DNA of 64,000 nt, from contig NW_026909196.1 of the NCBI RefSeq assembly GCF_033115175.1, positions 6,820,001-6,884,000 on the forward strand, read 5' to 3'. The notes beneath the pieces are model-generated. The model saw nothing but the letters and a program-made list of their open reading frames with translations. It made no database searches and was not told where the DNA came from. This document shows, piece by piece, positions 39,031 through 52,789 of the stretch (positions are counted from its first letter, which is position 1; each line of letters begins with the position of its first letter). The position numbers and the translations under genes were made by a program. Origin of the DNA: Lepus europaeus. Taxonomy: Eukaryota > Chordata > Mammalia > Lagomorpha > Leporidae.

Positions 39031-42000
39031 TAGGAAGAAAGCTAGAGGCACTGCGGCAAACAAACATGATATTTCTGTCTGTATAGATGACATTTTATGC
39101 ACTTGCCTAATGAAAAGACTTTGCTTTTCTCCAAAATCATTTTTACTTTGATGTTCTGGGTCCATTGCATACGAATTCCACACCAGTTTGTCCAGATATG
39201 ACTGGATGAAACCGTAAATATCCGGTTGTGTTTGGCTAACTCAATCCCAGATATTGCTACAGTCTCTGTGTTTGTGTATTCCTGATATTATCCTACGGAC
39301 TTTATTGTTTTGAAAGTTTTTTATCGGGGAACATTTAATTTTGTGCTTGGAATCACTAAGTGGTTCCACATGAAGACAGCAGCTATACACATTCGTATAG
39401 ATGACATTTTATGCACTTGCGTAACGAAAAGACTTTGCTTTTCTCCAAAACCATTTTCACTCTGATTTTCTCAGTCCATTGCGTACATTCCACACCAGTT
39501 TTTCCAGATATGACTGGATGAAACCATAAGTATCCGGTTGTGTTTGGCTAACTCAATCCCAGATATTGCTACAGCCTCTGTGTTTGTGTATTCCTGATAT
39601 TATCCTACGGACTTTATTGTTTTGAAAGTTTTTTATCGGGGAACATTTAATTTTGTGCTTGGAATCACTAAGTGGTTCCACATGAAGACAGCAGCTATAC
39701 ACATTCGTATAGATGACATTTTATGCACTTGCGTAACGAAAAGACTTTGCTTTTCTCCAAAACCATTTTCACTCTGATTTTCTCAGTCCATTGCATACGA
39801 ATTCCACACCAGTTTGTCTGGATATGACTGGATGAAACTGCAAATATCCGGTTTTGTTTTGGCTAACTCAATCCCAGCTATTGCTACAGCCTCTGTGTTT
39901 GTGTTTTTATTTGGATATTATCAACGGACTTTATTGCTTTGAATGTTTTTTATCGGGGAACATTTTATTTTGAGTTTGGATACACTAATTGGTTCCACAT
40001 GGAGACACCAGCTCTACACATTCGTATTTTCTAGGGAGAAAGCTAGAGGAACTATGGCAAACAAACATGATATTTCTGTTTGTATAGATAACATTTTATG
40101 CACTTTCCTAACTAAAAGACTTTGCTTTTCAGCAAAACCATTTTTACTGTGATTTTCTCGGTGCATTGCATACGAATTCCACACCAGTTTGTCTTGATAT
40201 GACTGGATGTAAACAGAAATATCCGGTTGTGTTTTGGCTAACTCAATTCAAAATATTGTGAAAGCCGCTGTGTTTGTGTTTTCTGGATATTATCGATGGA
40301 ATTTATTGTTTTGAATATTTTTGTCAGGGAAAATTTCATTTTGTACCGTTGAAGCACTAATTGGTTCATCATGGGTACATCAGCTCCAAACATTTGTATT
40401 ATCTAGGGAGAAATCTAGAGGAACTACAGCAAACAAACATGATATTTCTGTTTGTATAGATGATATTTTATGCACTTACCTAATGAAAAGAATTCGCTTT
40501 TCTCCGAAACCATTTTTACTGTGATTTTCTCGGTCCATTGCATACGAATTCCACACCACTTTGTCCGGATATGAGTGGATGAAACTGAAAAACTATCCGG
40601 ATTTGTTTTCGCTAACTTAATCCCAGATATTGCTACAGCCTCTGTGTTTGTGTTTTCTGGATATTATCAACGGACTTTATTGGTTTGAATGTTTTTTATC
40701 GGGGAACATTTTATTTTGAGCTGGGAAACACTAATTGGTTCCACATGGAGACACCAGCTCTACAAATTCATATTTGCTAGGGAGAATGCTAGAGAAACTG
40801 TGACAAACAAACATGATATTTCTGTTTGTATAGAGGACATTTTATGCACTTGCCTAATGAAAAGACTTTGCTTTTCTCCAAAATCACTTTTACTGTTATT
40901 CTCTTAGTCCATTGCGTATGAATTCCACAACACTTTTTCGTTATATGACTGGATGAAACCAGAAATATCCGGTTGTGATTTGGCTAACTCAATCCCAGAT
41001 ATTGCTACAGCCTCTGTGTTTGTGTATTCTGGATATTATCAACAGACATTATTGGTTTGAAAGTTTTTTATCGGGGAACATTTTATTTTGAGCTTGGATA
41101 CAGTAATTGGTTCTACATGGAGACACCAGCTCTACACATTCGTATTTTCTAGGGAGAATGCTAGAGGACCTGCGACAAACAAACATGATATTTCTGTTTG
41201 TTTGGATGACATTTTATGCACTTGCCTAACGAAATGACTTTGCTTTTCTCCAAAACCATTTTTAATGTGATTTTCTCGGTCAATTGCTTATGAATTCAAC
41301 ACCACTTTGTCCGGATATGACTGGATGAAACCAGATATATCCGGTTGTGATTTGGCTAACTCAATCCCAGATATTGCTACTGCCTATGAGTTTGTGTATT
41401 CCTGATATTACCCAGGGACTTTTTGTTTTGAAATTTTTTTGTCGGGGAACATTTAATTTTGTGCTTGGAATCAATAATCGGTTCCACATGGAGACACCAA
41501 CTCTACACATTCGTATTTTCTAGGGAGAAAGCTAGGGGAACTGCGGCAAACAAACATGATATTTCTGTTTGTATAGATGACATTTTATGCACTTGCCTAA
41601 CGAAAAGACTTTGCTTTTCTCCAAAACAATTTTTACTGTGATTTTCTCGTTCCATTGCATATGAATTCCACACCAGTTTGTCCAGATATGACTGGATGAA
41701 ACCAGAATTATCCGGATGTGTTTTGGCTAACTCAATCCCAGATATTGCTACAGCTTCTGTGTTTGTGTATTCCTGACATAATCCACGGACTTTATTGGTT
41801 TGAAAGTTTTTTGTCGGGGAACATTTAATTTTGTGCTTGGAATCACTAATTGGTTCTACATGGAGACACCAGCTCTACACATTCGTATTTTCTAAGGAGA
41901 AACCTAGAGGAACTGTGGCAAACAAACATGATATTTCTGTTTGTATAGAGGACATTTTATGCACTTCCCTAACGAAAAGACTTTGCTTTTTTCCAAAACC

Positions 42001-43010
42001 ATTTTTACTGTGATTTTCTCGGTCCATTGCATACGAATTCCACACCAGTTTGTCCAGATATGACTGGATGAAACCAGAAATATCCGGTTTTGTTTTGGCT
42101 AACTCAATCCCAGATATTGCTACAGCCTCTGTGTTTGTGTTTTCTGGATATTATGGATGGACTATATTGTTTTGAATGTTTTTATCAGTTAATATTTAAT
42201 TTTGTACAATAGAAACACTAATTGATTACACATGGGGACACCAGCTCTACACATTCTTATTTTCTAGGGAGAAAGCTAGAGGAACTGCAGCAAACAAACA
42301 TGATATTTCTGTTTGTATAGAGGACATTTTATGCACTTGCCTAAGGAAAAGACTTTACTTTTCTCCAAAACCATTTTTACTCTGGTTTTCTCAGTCCATT
42401 ACATATGAATTCCACACCAGTTTGTCCGGATATGACTGGATGAAACTGAGAAACTATCCGGATTTGTTTTGGCTAACTCAATCGCAGCTATTGCTACAGC
42501 CTCTGTGTTTGTGTTTTCTCGATATTATCCACGGACTTTATTGTTTTGAATGTTTTTTATCGGGGAACATTTTATTTTGAGCTTGGATACAGTAATTGGT
42601 TCCACATGGAGACACCAGCTCTACACATTTGTATTTTCTAGGGAGAAAGCTAGAGGAACTGCGGCAAACAAACATGATATTTCTGTTTGTATCGATGACA
42701 TTTTATGCACTTGCCTAACGAAAAGACTTTGCTTTTCTCCAAAACCATTTTTACTGTGATTTTCTCAGTCCATTGCATACGAATTCCAAGCAAGTTTGTC
42801 CGGAAATGACTGGATGAAACCAGAAATATCCGGTTGTGTTTTGGGTAACTCAATCCGAAATATTGTGAAAGCCTCTGTGTTTGTGTATTCCTGATATTAA
42901 CCACGGACTTCATTGCTTTGAAATTTTTTTATCGGGGAGTATTTAATTTTGTGCTTGGAATCACTAATTGGTTCCACATGCTGACACCAGCTCTACACAT
43001 TCGTATTTTT
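39031..43010 (+). repeat. Satellite higher-order repeat, copy 2 (3,980 bp)
   Basis: Full-length copy. Monomer starts are near 39307, 39619, 39937, 40313, 40685, 41054, 41426, 41798, 42170, 42544 and 42916. Almost identical to copy 1 at constant offset, with scattered single-base changes. Confidence 0.9.
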
Positions 43011-45187
43011 TAGGAAGAAAGCTAGAGGCACTGCAGCAAACAAACATGATATTTCTGTTTGTATAGATGACATTTTATGCACTTGCCTAATGAAAAGACT
43101 TTGCTTTTCTCCAAAATCATTTTTACTTTGATGTTCTGGGTCCATTGCATACGAATTCCACACCAGTTTGTCCAGATATGACTGGATGAAACTGTAAATA
43201 TCCGGTTGTGTTTGGTTAACTCAATCCCAGATATTGCTACAGCCTCTGTGTTTGTGTATTCCTGATATTATCCTACGGACTTTATTGTTTTGAAAGTTTT
43301 TTATCGGGGAACATTTAATTTTGTGCTTGGAATCACTAAGTGGTTCCACATGAAGACAGCAGCTATACACATTCGTATAGATGACATTTTATGCACTTGC
43401 GTAACGAAAAGACTTTGCTTTTCTCCAAAACCATTTTCACTCTGATTTTCTCAGTCCATTGCGTACATTCCACACCAGTTTTTCCAGATATGACTGGATG
43501 AAACTGCAAATATCCGGTTTTGTTTTGGCTAACTCAATCCCAGCTATTGCTACAGCCTCTGTGTTTGTGTTTTTATTTGGATATTATCAACGGATTTTAT
43601 TGCTTTGAATGTTTTTTATCGGGGAACATTTTATTTTGAGTTTGGATACACTAATTGGTTCCACATGGAGACACCAGCTCTACACATTCGTATTTTCTAG
43701 GGAGAAAGCTAGAGGAACTGCGGCAAACAAACATGGTATTTCTGTTTGTATAGATAACATTTTATGCACTTTCCTAACTAAAAGACTTTGCTTTTCGGCA
43801 AAACCATTTTTACTGTGATTTTCTCGGTGCATTGCATACGAATTCCACACCAGTTTGTCTGGATATGACTGGATGTAAACAGAAATATCCGGTTGTGTTT
43901 TGGCTAACTCAATTCAAAATATTGTGAAAGCCGCTGTGTTTGTGTTTTCTGGATATTATCGATGGAATTTATTGTTTTGAATATTTTTGTCAGGGAAAAT
44001 TTCATTTTGTACCGTTGAAGCACTAATTGGTTCATCATGGGTACATCAGCTCCAAACATTTGTATTATCTAGGGAGAAATCTAGAGGAACTACAGCAAAC
44101 AAACATGATATTTCTGTTTGTATAGATGATATTTTATGCACTTACCTAATGAAAAGAATTCGCTTTTCTCCGAAACCATTTTTACTGTGATTTTCTCGGT
44201 CCATTGCATACGAATTCCACACCACTTTGTCCGGATATGAGTGGATGAAACTGAAAAACTATCCGGATTTGTTTTCGCTAACTTAATCCCAGATATTGCT
44301 ACAGCCTCTGTGTTTGTGTTTTCTGGATATTATCAACGGACTTTATTGGTTTGAATGTTTTTTATCGGGGAACATTTTATTTTGAGCTGGGAAACACTAA
44401 TTGGTTCCACATGGAGACACCAGCTCTACAAATTCATATTTGCTAGGGAGAATGCTAGAGAAACTGTGACAAACAAACATGATATTTCTGTTTGTATAGA
44501 GGACATTTTATGCACTTGCCTAATGAAAAGACTTTGCTTTTCTCCAAAATCACTTTTACTGTTATTCTCTTAGTCCATTGCGTATGAATTCCACAACACT
44601 TTTTTGTTATATGACTGGATGAAACCAGAAATATCTGGTTGTGATTTGGCTAACTCAATCCCAGATATTGCTACAGCATCTGTGTTTGTGTATTCTGGAT
44701 ATTATCAACAGACATTATTGGTTTGAAAGTTTTTTATCGGGGAACATTTTATTTTGAGCTTGGATACAGTAATTGGTTCTACATGGAGACACCAGCTCTA
44801 CACATTCGTATTTTCTAGGGAGAATGCTAGAGGACCTGCGACAAACAAACATGATATTTCTGTTTGTTTGGATGACATTTTATGCACTTGCCTAACGAAA
44901 TGACTTTGCTTTTCTCCAAAACCATTTTTACTGTGATTTTCTCAGTCCATTGCATACGAATTCCAAGCAAGTTTGTCCGGAAATGACTGGATGAAACCAG
45001 AAATATCCGGTTGTGTTTTGGGTAACTCAATCCGAAATATTGTGAAAGCCTCTGTGTTTGTGTATTCCTGATATTATCCACGGACTTCATTGCTTTGAAA
45101 TTTTTTTATCGGGGAGTATTTAATTTTGTGCTTGGAATCACTAATTGGTTCCACATGCTGACACCAGCTCTACACATTCGTATTTTT
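43011..45187 (+). repeat. Satellite higher-order repeat, copy 3, internally deleted (2,177 bp)
   Basis: Same start and end sequences as the other copies but 1,803 bp shorter. One of the two 312-bp monomers is missing near 43500, and a block of four full monomers is missing near 44925, where the fifth full monomer (ACGAAATGACTTTGC) continues directly into the sequence that normally follows about 1.49 kb later (GAATTCCAAGCAAGTTTG). Both losses are whole monomer multiples and the phase is kept, as expected from unequal exchange between monomers. Confidence 0.88.
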
Positions 45188-48100
45188 TAGGAAGAAAGCT
45201 AGAGGCACTGCGGCAAACAAACATGATATTTCTGTTTGTATAGATGACATTTTATGCACTTGCCTAATGAAAAGACTTTGCTTTTCTCCAAAATCATTTT
45301 TACTGTGATGTTCTCGTTCCATTGCATACGAATTCCACACCAGTTTGTCCAGATATGACTGGATGAAACCGTAAATATCCGGTTGTGTTTGGCTAACTCA
45401 ATCCCAGATATTGCTACAGCCTCTGTGTTTGTGTATTCCTGATATTATCCTACGGACTTTATTGTTTTGAAAGTTTTTTATCGGGGAACATTTAATTTTG
45501 TGCTTGGAATCACTAAGTGGTTCCACATGAAGACAGCAGCTATACACATTCGTATAGATGACATTTTATGCACTTGCGTAACGAAAAGACTTTGCTTTTC
45601 TCCAAAACCATTTTCACTCTGATTTTCTCAGTCCATTGCATACATTCCACACCAGTTTTTCCAGATATGACTGGATGAAACCATAAGTATCCGGTTGTGT
45701 TTGGCTAACTCAATCCCAGATATTGCTACAGCCTCTGTGTTTGTGTATTGCTGATATTATCCTACGGACTTTATTGTTTTGAAAGTTTTTTATCGGGGAA
45801 CATTTAATTTTGTGCTTGGAATCACTAAGTGGTTCCACATGAAGACAGCAGCTATACACATTCGTATAGATGACATTTTATGCACTTGCGTAACGAAAAG
45901 ACTTTGCTTTTCTCCAAAACCATTTTCACTCTGATTTTCTCAGTCCATTGCATACGAATTCCACACCAGTTTGTCCGGATATGACTGGATGAAACTGCAA
46001 ATATCCGGTTTTGTTTTGGCTAACTCAATCCCAGCTATTGCTACAGCTTCTGTGTTTGTGTTTTTATTTGGATATTACAACGGACTTTATTGCTTTGAAT
46101 GTTTTTTATCGGGGAACATTTTATTTTGAGTTTGGATACACTAATTGGTTCCACATGGAGACACCAGCTCTACACATTCGTATTTTCTAGGGAGAAAGCT
46201 AGAGGAACTGCGGCAAACAAACATGGTATTTCTGTTTGTATAGATAACATTTTATGCACTTTCCTAACTAAAAGACTTTGCTTTTCGGCAAAACCATTTT
46301 TACTGTGATTTTCTCGGTGCATTGCATACGAATTCCACACCAGTTTGTCTGGATATGACTGGATGTAAACAGAAATATCCGGTTGTGTTTTGGCTAACTC
46401 AATTCAAAATATTGTGAAAGCCGCTGTGTTTGTGTTTTCTGGATATTATCGATGGAATTTATTGTTTTGAATATTTTTGTCAGGGAAAAAATTTCATTTT
46501 GTACCGTTGAAGCACTAATTGGTTCATCATGGGTACATCAGCTCCAAACATTTGTATTATCTAGGGAGAAATCTAGAGGAACTACAGCAAACAAACATGA
46601 TATTTCTGTTTGTATAGATGATATTTTATGCACTTACCTAATGAAAAGAATTCGCTTTTCTCTGAAACCATTTTTACTGTGATTTTCTCGGTCCATTGCA
46701 TACGAATTCCACACCACTTTGTCCGGATATGAGTGGATGAAACTGAAAAACTATCCGGATTTGTTTTCGCTAACTTAATCCCAGATATTGCTACAGCCTC
46801 TGTGTTTGTGTTTTCTGGATATTATCAACGGACTTTATTGGTTTGAATGTTTTTTATCGGGGAACATTTTATTTTGAGCTGGGAAACACTAATTGGTTCC
46901 ACATGGAGACACCAGCTCTACAAATTCATATTTGCTAGGGAGAATGCTAGAGAAACTGTGACAAACAAACATGATATTTCTGTTTGTATAGAGGACATTT
47001 TATGCACTTGCCTAATGAAAAGACTTTGCTATTCTCCAAAATCACTTTTACTGTTATTCTCTTAGTCCATTGCGTATGAATTCCACAACACTTTTTCGTT
47101 ATATGACTGGATGAAACCAGAAATATCTGGTTGTGATTTGGCTAACTCAATCCCAGATATTGCTACAGCCTCTGTGTTTGTGTATTCTGGATATTATCAA
47201 CAGACATTATTGGTTTGAAAGTTTTTTATCGGGGAACATTTTATTTTGAGCTTGGGTACAGTAATTGGTTCTACATGGAGACACCAGCTCTACACATTCG
47301 TATTTTCTAGGGAGAATGCTAGAGGACCTGCGACAAACAAACATGATATTTCTGTTTGTTTGGATGACATTTTATGCACTTGCCTAACGAAATGACTTGG
47401 CTTTTCTCCAAAACCATTTTTAATGTGATTTTCTCGGTCCATTGCTTATGAATTCAACACCACTTTGTCCGGATATGACTGGATGAAACCAGATATATCC
47501 GGTTGTGATTTGGCTAACTCAATCCCAGATATTGCTACTGCCTATGAGTTTGTGTATTCCTGATATTACCCAGGGACTTTTTGTTTTGAAATTTTTTTGT
47601 CGGGGAACATTTAATTTTGTGCTTGGAATCAATAATCGGTTCCACATGGAGACACCAACTCTACACATTCGTATTTTCTAGGGAGAAAGCTAGGGGAACT
47701 GCGGCAAACAAACATGATATTTCTGTTTGTATAGATGACATTTTATGCACTTGCCTAACGAAAAGACTTTGCTTTTCTCCAAAACAATTTTTACTGTGAT
47801 TTTCTCGTTCCATTGCATATGAATTCCACACCAGTTTGTCCAGATATGACTGGATGAAACCAGAATTATCCGGATGTGTTTTGGCTAACTCAATCCCAGA
47901 TATTGCTACAGCTTCTGTGCTTGTGTATTCCTGACATAATCCACGGACTTTATTGGTTTGAAAGTTTTTTGTCGGGGAACATTTAATTTTGTGCTTGGAA
48001 TCACTAATTGGTTCTACATGGAGACACCAGCTCTACACATTCGTATTTTCTAAGGAGAAACCTAGAGGAACTGTGGCAAACAAACATGATATTTCTGTTT

Positions 48101-49055
48101 GTATAGAGGACATTTTATGCACTTCCCTAACGAAAAGACTTTGCTTTTTTCCAAAACCATTTTTACTGTGATTTTCTCGGTCCATTGCATACGAATTCCA
48201 CACCAGTTTGTCCAGATATGACTGGATGAAACCAGAAATATTTGGTTTTGTTTTGGCTAACTCAATCCCAGATATTGCTACAGCCTCTGTGTTTGTGTTT
48301 TCTGGATATTATGGATGGACTGTATTGTTTTGAATGTTTTTATCAGTTAATATTTAATTTTGTACAATAGAAACACTAATTGATTACACATGGGGACACC
48401 AGCTCTACACATTCTTATTTTCTAGGGAGAAAGCTAGAGGAACTGCAGCAAACAAACATGATATTTCTGTTTGTATAGAGGACATTTTATGCACTTGCCT
48501 AAGGAAAAGACTTTACTTTTCTCCAAAACCATTTTTACTCTGGTTTTCTCAGTCCATTACATACGAATTCCACACCAGTTTGTCCGGATATGACTGGATG
48601 AAACTGAGAAACTATCCGGATTTGTTTTGGCTAACTCAATCGCAGCTATTGCTACAGCCTCTGTGTTTGTGTTTTCTCGATATTATCCACGGACTTTATT
48701 GGTTTGAATGTTTTTTATCGGGGAACATTTTATTTTGAGCTTGGATACAGTAATTGGTTCCACATGGAGACACCAGCTCTACACATTTGTATTTTCTAGG
48801 GAGAAAGCTAGAGGAACTGCGGCAAACAAACATGATATTTCTGTTTGTATCGATGACATTTTATGCACTTGCCTAACGAAAAGACTTGGCTTTTCTCCAA
48901 AACCATTTTTACTGTGATTTTCTCAGTCCATTGCATACGAATTCCAAGCAAGTTTGTCCGGAAATGACTGGATGAAACCAGAAATATCCGGTTGTGTTTT
49001 GGGTAACTCAATCCGAAATATTGTGAAAGCCTCTGTGTTTGTGTATTCCTGATAT
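45188..49055 (+). repeat. Satellite higher-order repeat, copy 4 (nearly full length)
   Basis: Follows the 3,980-bp unit from its start through the monomer at 48708, then leaves it near 49055, about 110 bp before the unit would end, at CTGATATTACACACGG. Beyond this the array returns to ordinary diverged monomers, so 49055 is the right boundary of the amplified region. Confidence 0.88.
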
Positions 49056-50225
49056 TACACACGGACTTTATTGTTTTGAATGTTTTTCATCAGGAAACAT
49101 TTATTTTTGTGCTTGGAATCACTGATTGGTTCCACATGGGGACACCAGCTCTACACATTCGTATTTTCTAAGGAGAAAGCTAGAGGAACTGCGGCAAACA
49201 AACATGATATTTCTTTTTGTATCGATGACATTTTATGCACTTGCCTAACGAAATGACTTTGCTTTTTTCCAAAACCTTATTTACTGTGATTTTCTCAGTC
49301 CATTGCATACGAATTCCACACCACTTTGTCCGGATATCACTGGATGAAACCGGAAATATCCGGTTTTGTTTCGGCTAACTCAATCGCAGATATTGCTACA
49401 GCCTCTGTGTTTGTGTATTCCTGATGTTACACAAGGACTTTATTGTTTTGAATGTTTTTCATCAGGTAACATTTATTTTTGTGCCTGGAATCACTGATTG
49501 GTTCCACATGGAGACACCAGCTCTACACATTCGTATTTTCTAAGGAGAAAGCTAGAGGAACAGCGACAACCAAACATGATATTTCTGTTTGTATCGATGA
49601 CATTTTATGCACTTGCCTAACGAAATGACTTTGCTTTTCTCCAAAACCTTATTTACTGTGATTTTCTCAGTCCATTGCATACGAATTCCACAGCACTTTG
49701 TCAGGATATGACTGGATGAAACCGGAAATGTCCGGTTTTCTTTTGGCTAACACAATCCCAGATATTGGTACAGCCTCTGTGTGTGTGTTTTCTGCATATT
49801 ATCAATTGACTTTATTGTTTTAAATGTTTTTTATCGGGGAACATTTTATTTTGAGCTTGGATACAGTAATTGATTCCACATGGCGTCACCAGCTGTACAT
49901 ACTCTTATTGTCTAGTTAGCAAGCAAGAGGAACTGCAACAAACAAACATGATATTTCTGTTTGTATAGATGACATTTTATCCACTTGCCTAACTAAAAGA
50001 CTTTGCTTTTCTCCAAAACCATTTTTACTGTGATTTTCTCGGTCAATTGCATACGAATTCCACACCACTTTGTCCATATGTGACTGGATGAAACCGGAAA
50101 TGTCCGGTTTTGTTTTGGCTAACTCAATCTGAAATATTGATACAGTCTCTGTGTTTGTGTTTTCCGGATATTATCCAGGGATTTTATTGTTTTGAATGTT
50201 TTTATCAGGGAACATTTCATTTTCT

Positions 50226-50572
50226 TTTTTTTTTTTTTTTTTTTTTGACAGGCAGAGTGGACAGTGAGAGAAAGGCAGAGCGAAAGGTCTTCCTTTTGCC
50301 GTTGGTTCACCCTCCAATGGCCGCCGCGGTAGCGTGCTGCGGCCGGCGCACCGCGCTGTTCCGATGGCAGGAGCCAGGTGTTTATCCTGGTCTCCCATGG
50401 GGTGCAGAGCCCAAGCACTTGGGCCATCCTCCACTGCACTCCCGGGCCACAGCAGAGAGCTGGCCTGGAAGAGGGGCAACCGGGACAGGATCGGTGCCCC
50501 GACCGGGACTAGAACCCGGTGTGCCGGCGCCGCAAGGCGGAGGATTAGCCTGTTGAGCCACGGCGCCGGCGA
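50226..50572 (-). mobile_element. CSINE inserted in the satellite, minus strand
   Basis: Complete, GC-rich, little-decayed reverse-complement CSINE (poly-T, GACAGGCAGAGTGGACAG, GGTTCACCCTCCAATGGCC, GAGCCCAAGCACTTGGGCC, ending GGCGCCGGCG). Flanked by AACATTTCATTTTCT at 50211-50225 and 50573-50587, a perfect 15-bp target-site duplication made of satellite sequence. The satellite continues in phase on both sides. Confidence 0.95.
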
Positions 50573-52773
50573 AACATTTCATTTTCTACCGTAGAAACAC
50601 TAATTGGTTCATCATGGGGACACCAGCTCTACATATTCGTATTTTCTAGGGAATAAGCTAGAGGAACTGCAGCAAACAAACATGATATTTCTGTTTCTAT
50701 AGATGACATTTTATGCACTTGCCTAACGAAAAGACTTGGCTTTTCTCCAAAACCATTTTTACTGTGATTTTCTCCATCCATTGCATACGAATTCCACACT
50801 ACTTTCTCCGGATGTGATTGGATGAAACCAGAAATGTCCGGTTTTGTTTTGGCTAACTCAATCCCAGATATTGGTACAGCCTCCGTGTTTGTGTATTCCT
50901 GATATTATCCTCGGACTTTATTGTTTTGAATGTTTGTTATCAGGAAACATTTAATTTTGGGCTTGGATACAGTAATTGGCTCCACATGGAGACACCAGCT
51001 CTACATATTCGTATTTTCTAGGGACAAAGCTAGAGGGACTGCAACAAACAAACATGATATTTCTGTTAGTATAGATGACATTTTATGCAGTTTTCTAACA
51101 AAAAGACGTTGCTTTTCTCCAAAACGACTTTTACTGTGAGTTTCTTGGTCCAGTGCATACGAATTCCAGAGCAGTTTGTACGGATATGAGTGGATGAAAG
51201 CAGAAATATCTGGTTGTGTTTTGGCTAACTCAATCCCAGATATTGCTACAGCCTCTGTGTTTCTGTTTTCTGGATATTATCAATGGATTTTATGGTTTTG
51301 AATGTTTGTTATCTGGGAACATTTAATTTTGGGCTTAGATACAGTAATTGGTTCCACATGGAGACACCAGCTCTACACATTCGTATTTTCTAGGGAGAAA
51401 GCTAGAGGAACTGCGGCAAACAAACATGATATTTCTGTTTGTATCGATGACATTTTATGCACTTGCCTAACGAAAAGACTTTGCTTTTCTCCAAAACCAT
51501 TTTTACTGTGAGTTTCTCGGTCCATTGCATATGAATTCCACACCAGTTTGTCCAGATATGACTGGATGAAACCAGAAATATCCGGTTGTGTTTTTGCTAA
51601 CTCACTCCGAAATATTGTGAAAGAATCTGTGTTTGTGTTTTCTGGATATTATCGATGGACTTTTGTTTTGAATGTTTTGCTCGGGGAACATTTTATTTTG
51701 AGCTTGGATAAAGTAATTGGTTCCACATGGATACACCAGCTCCACATATTCGTATTTTCTAGGTAGAAAATAAGTAGAACTGTGACAAACAAACATGATA
51801 TTTCTGTTTGTATAGATGACATTTTATGCACTTGCCTAACGAAAAGACTTTGCTTTTCTCCAATACCATTTGTACTGTGATTTTCTCGGTCCATTGCATA
51901 CGAATTCCACTCACTTTGTCCGTATATGACTGGAAGTAACCATGAATATCCGGTTGTGTTTTGGCTAACTCAATCCCAGATATTGCTGCAGCCTCTGTGT
52001 TTGTGTATTCCTCATATTATCTACGGACTTCATTATTTTGAATGTTCGATATCGGGGAACATTTAATTTTGGGCTTGGAATCAGTAATTGGTTCCACATG
52101 GATACACCAGCTCTACATATTCGTATTTTGTAGGGAGAAAGCTAGAGGAACTGCGGCAAACATGATATTTCTGTTTGTATAGATGACATTTTATGCACTT
52201 GCCTAACAAAAATACGTTGCTTTTCTCCAAAACCACTTTTACTGTGATTTTCTTGGTCCAGTGCATACGAATTCCAGAGCAGTTTTTACGGATATGACTG
52301 GATGAAACCAGAAATATCCGGTTGTGTTTTGGCTAACTCAATCCCAGATATTACTACAGCATCTGTGTATGTGTTTTCCGGATATTATCAATGGACTTTA
52401 TGGTTTTGAATGTTTGTTATCGGGGAACATTTAATTTTGGGCTTGGATACAGTAATTGGTTCCATATGGAGACACCAGCTCTATACATTCGTATTTTCTA
52501 GGGAGAAAGCTAGAGGAACTGCGACACACAAACATGATATTTCTGTTTCTATAGATGACATTATATGCACTTGCCTAACAGAAACACTTTGCTTTTCTCC
52601 AAAACTATTTTTACTCTGATTTTCTCATCCCATTGCATACGAATTCCACACCACTTTGTCCGGATTTGACTGGATGTAACCAGAAATATCCGGTTGTGTT
52701 TTGGCTAACTCAATCAGAAATATTGTGATAACTTCTGGGTTTGTGTTTTCTGGATATTATCGATGGACTTTAT

Positions 52774-52789
52774 TGTTTTGAATGTTTTT
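52774..52789. repeat. Target-site duplication, left, of the ORF2-less LINE
   Basis: TGTTTTGAATGTTTTT, the last satellite bases before the LINE poly(T). Repeated with one mismatch at 57895-57910 (TGTTTTGAATGATTTT). Confidence 0.8.

Larger units (their letters stand above)
34115..52789 (+). repeat. Satellite array, middle block with higher-order repeats
   Basis: Same 372-bp satellite and orientation as the left block, about 50 monomers. It begins abruptly after the L1 poly(A) at the GAAACCGGAAATATACGG position of the monomer. 34115-35050 is ordinary diverged satellite, 35051-49055 is the 3,980-bp higher-order repeat region, 49056-52789 is again diverged satellite containing one CSINE and a subtype with TGAATGTTTGTTATC (near 50930, 51302 and 52410). 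The EcoRI site is retained in most monomers. Confidence 0.95.

Noticed and set aside
35051-49055. CRISPR-like regular repeats
   Set aside because: Repeat units are contiguous 372-bp monomers without spacers in a mammalian genome; this is satellite DNA.
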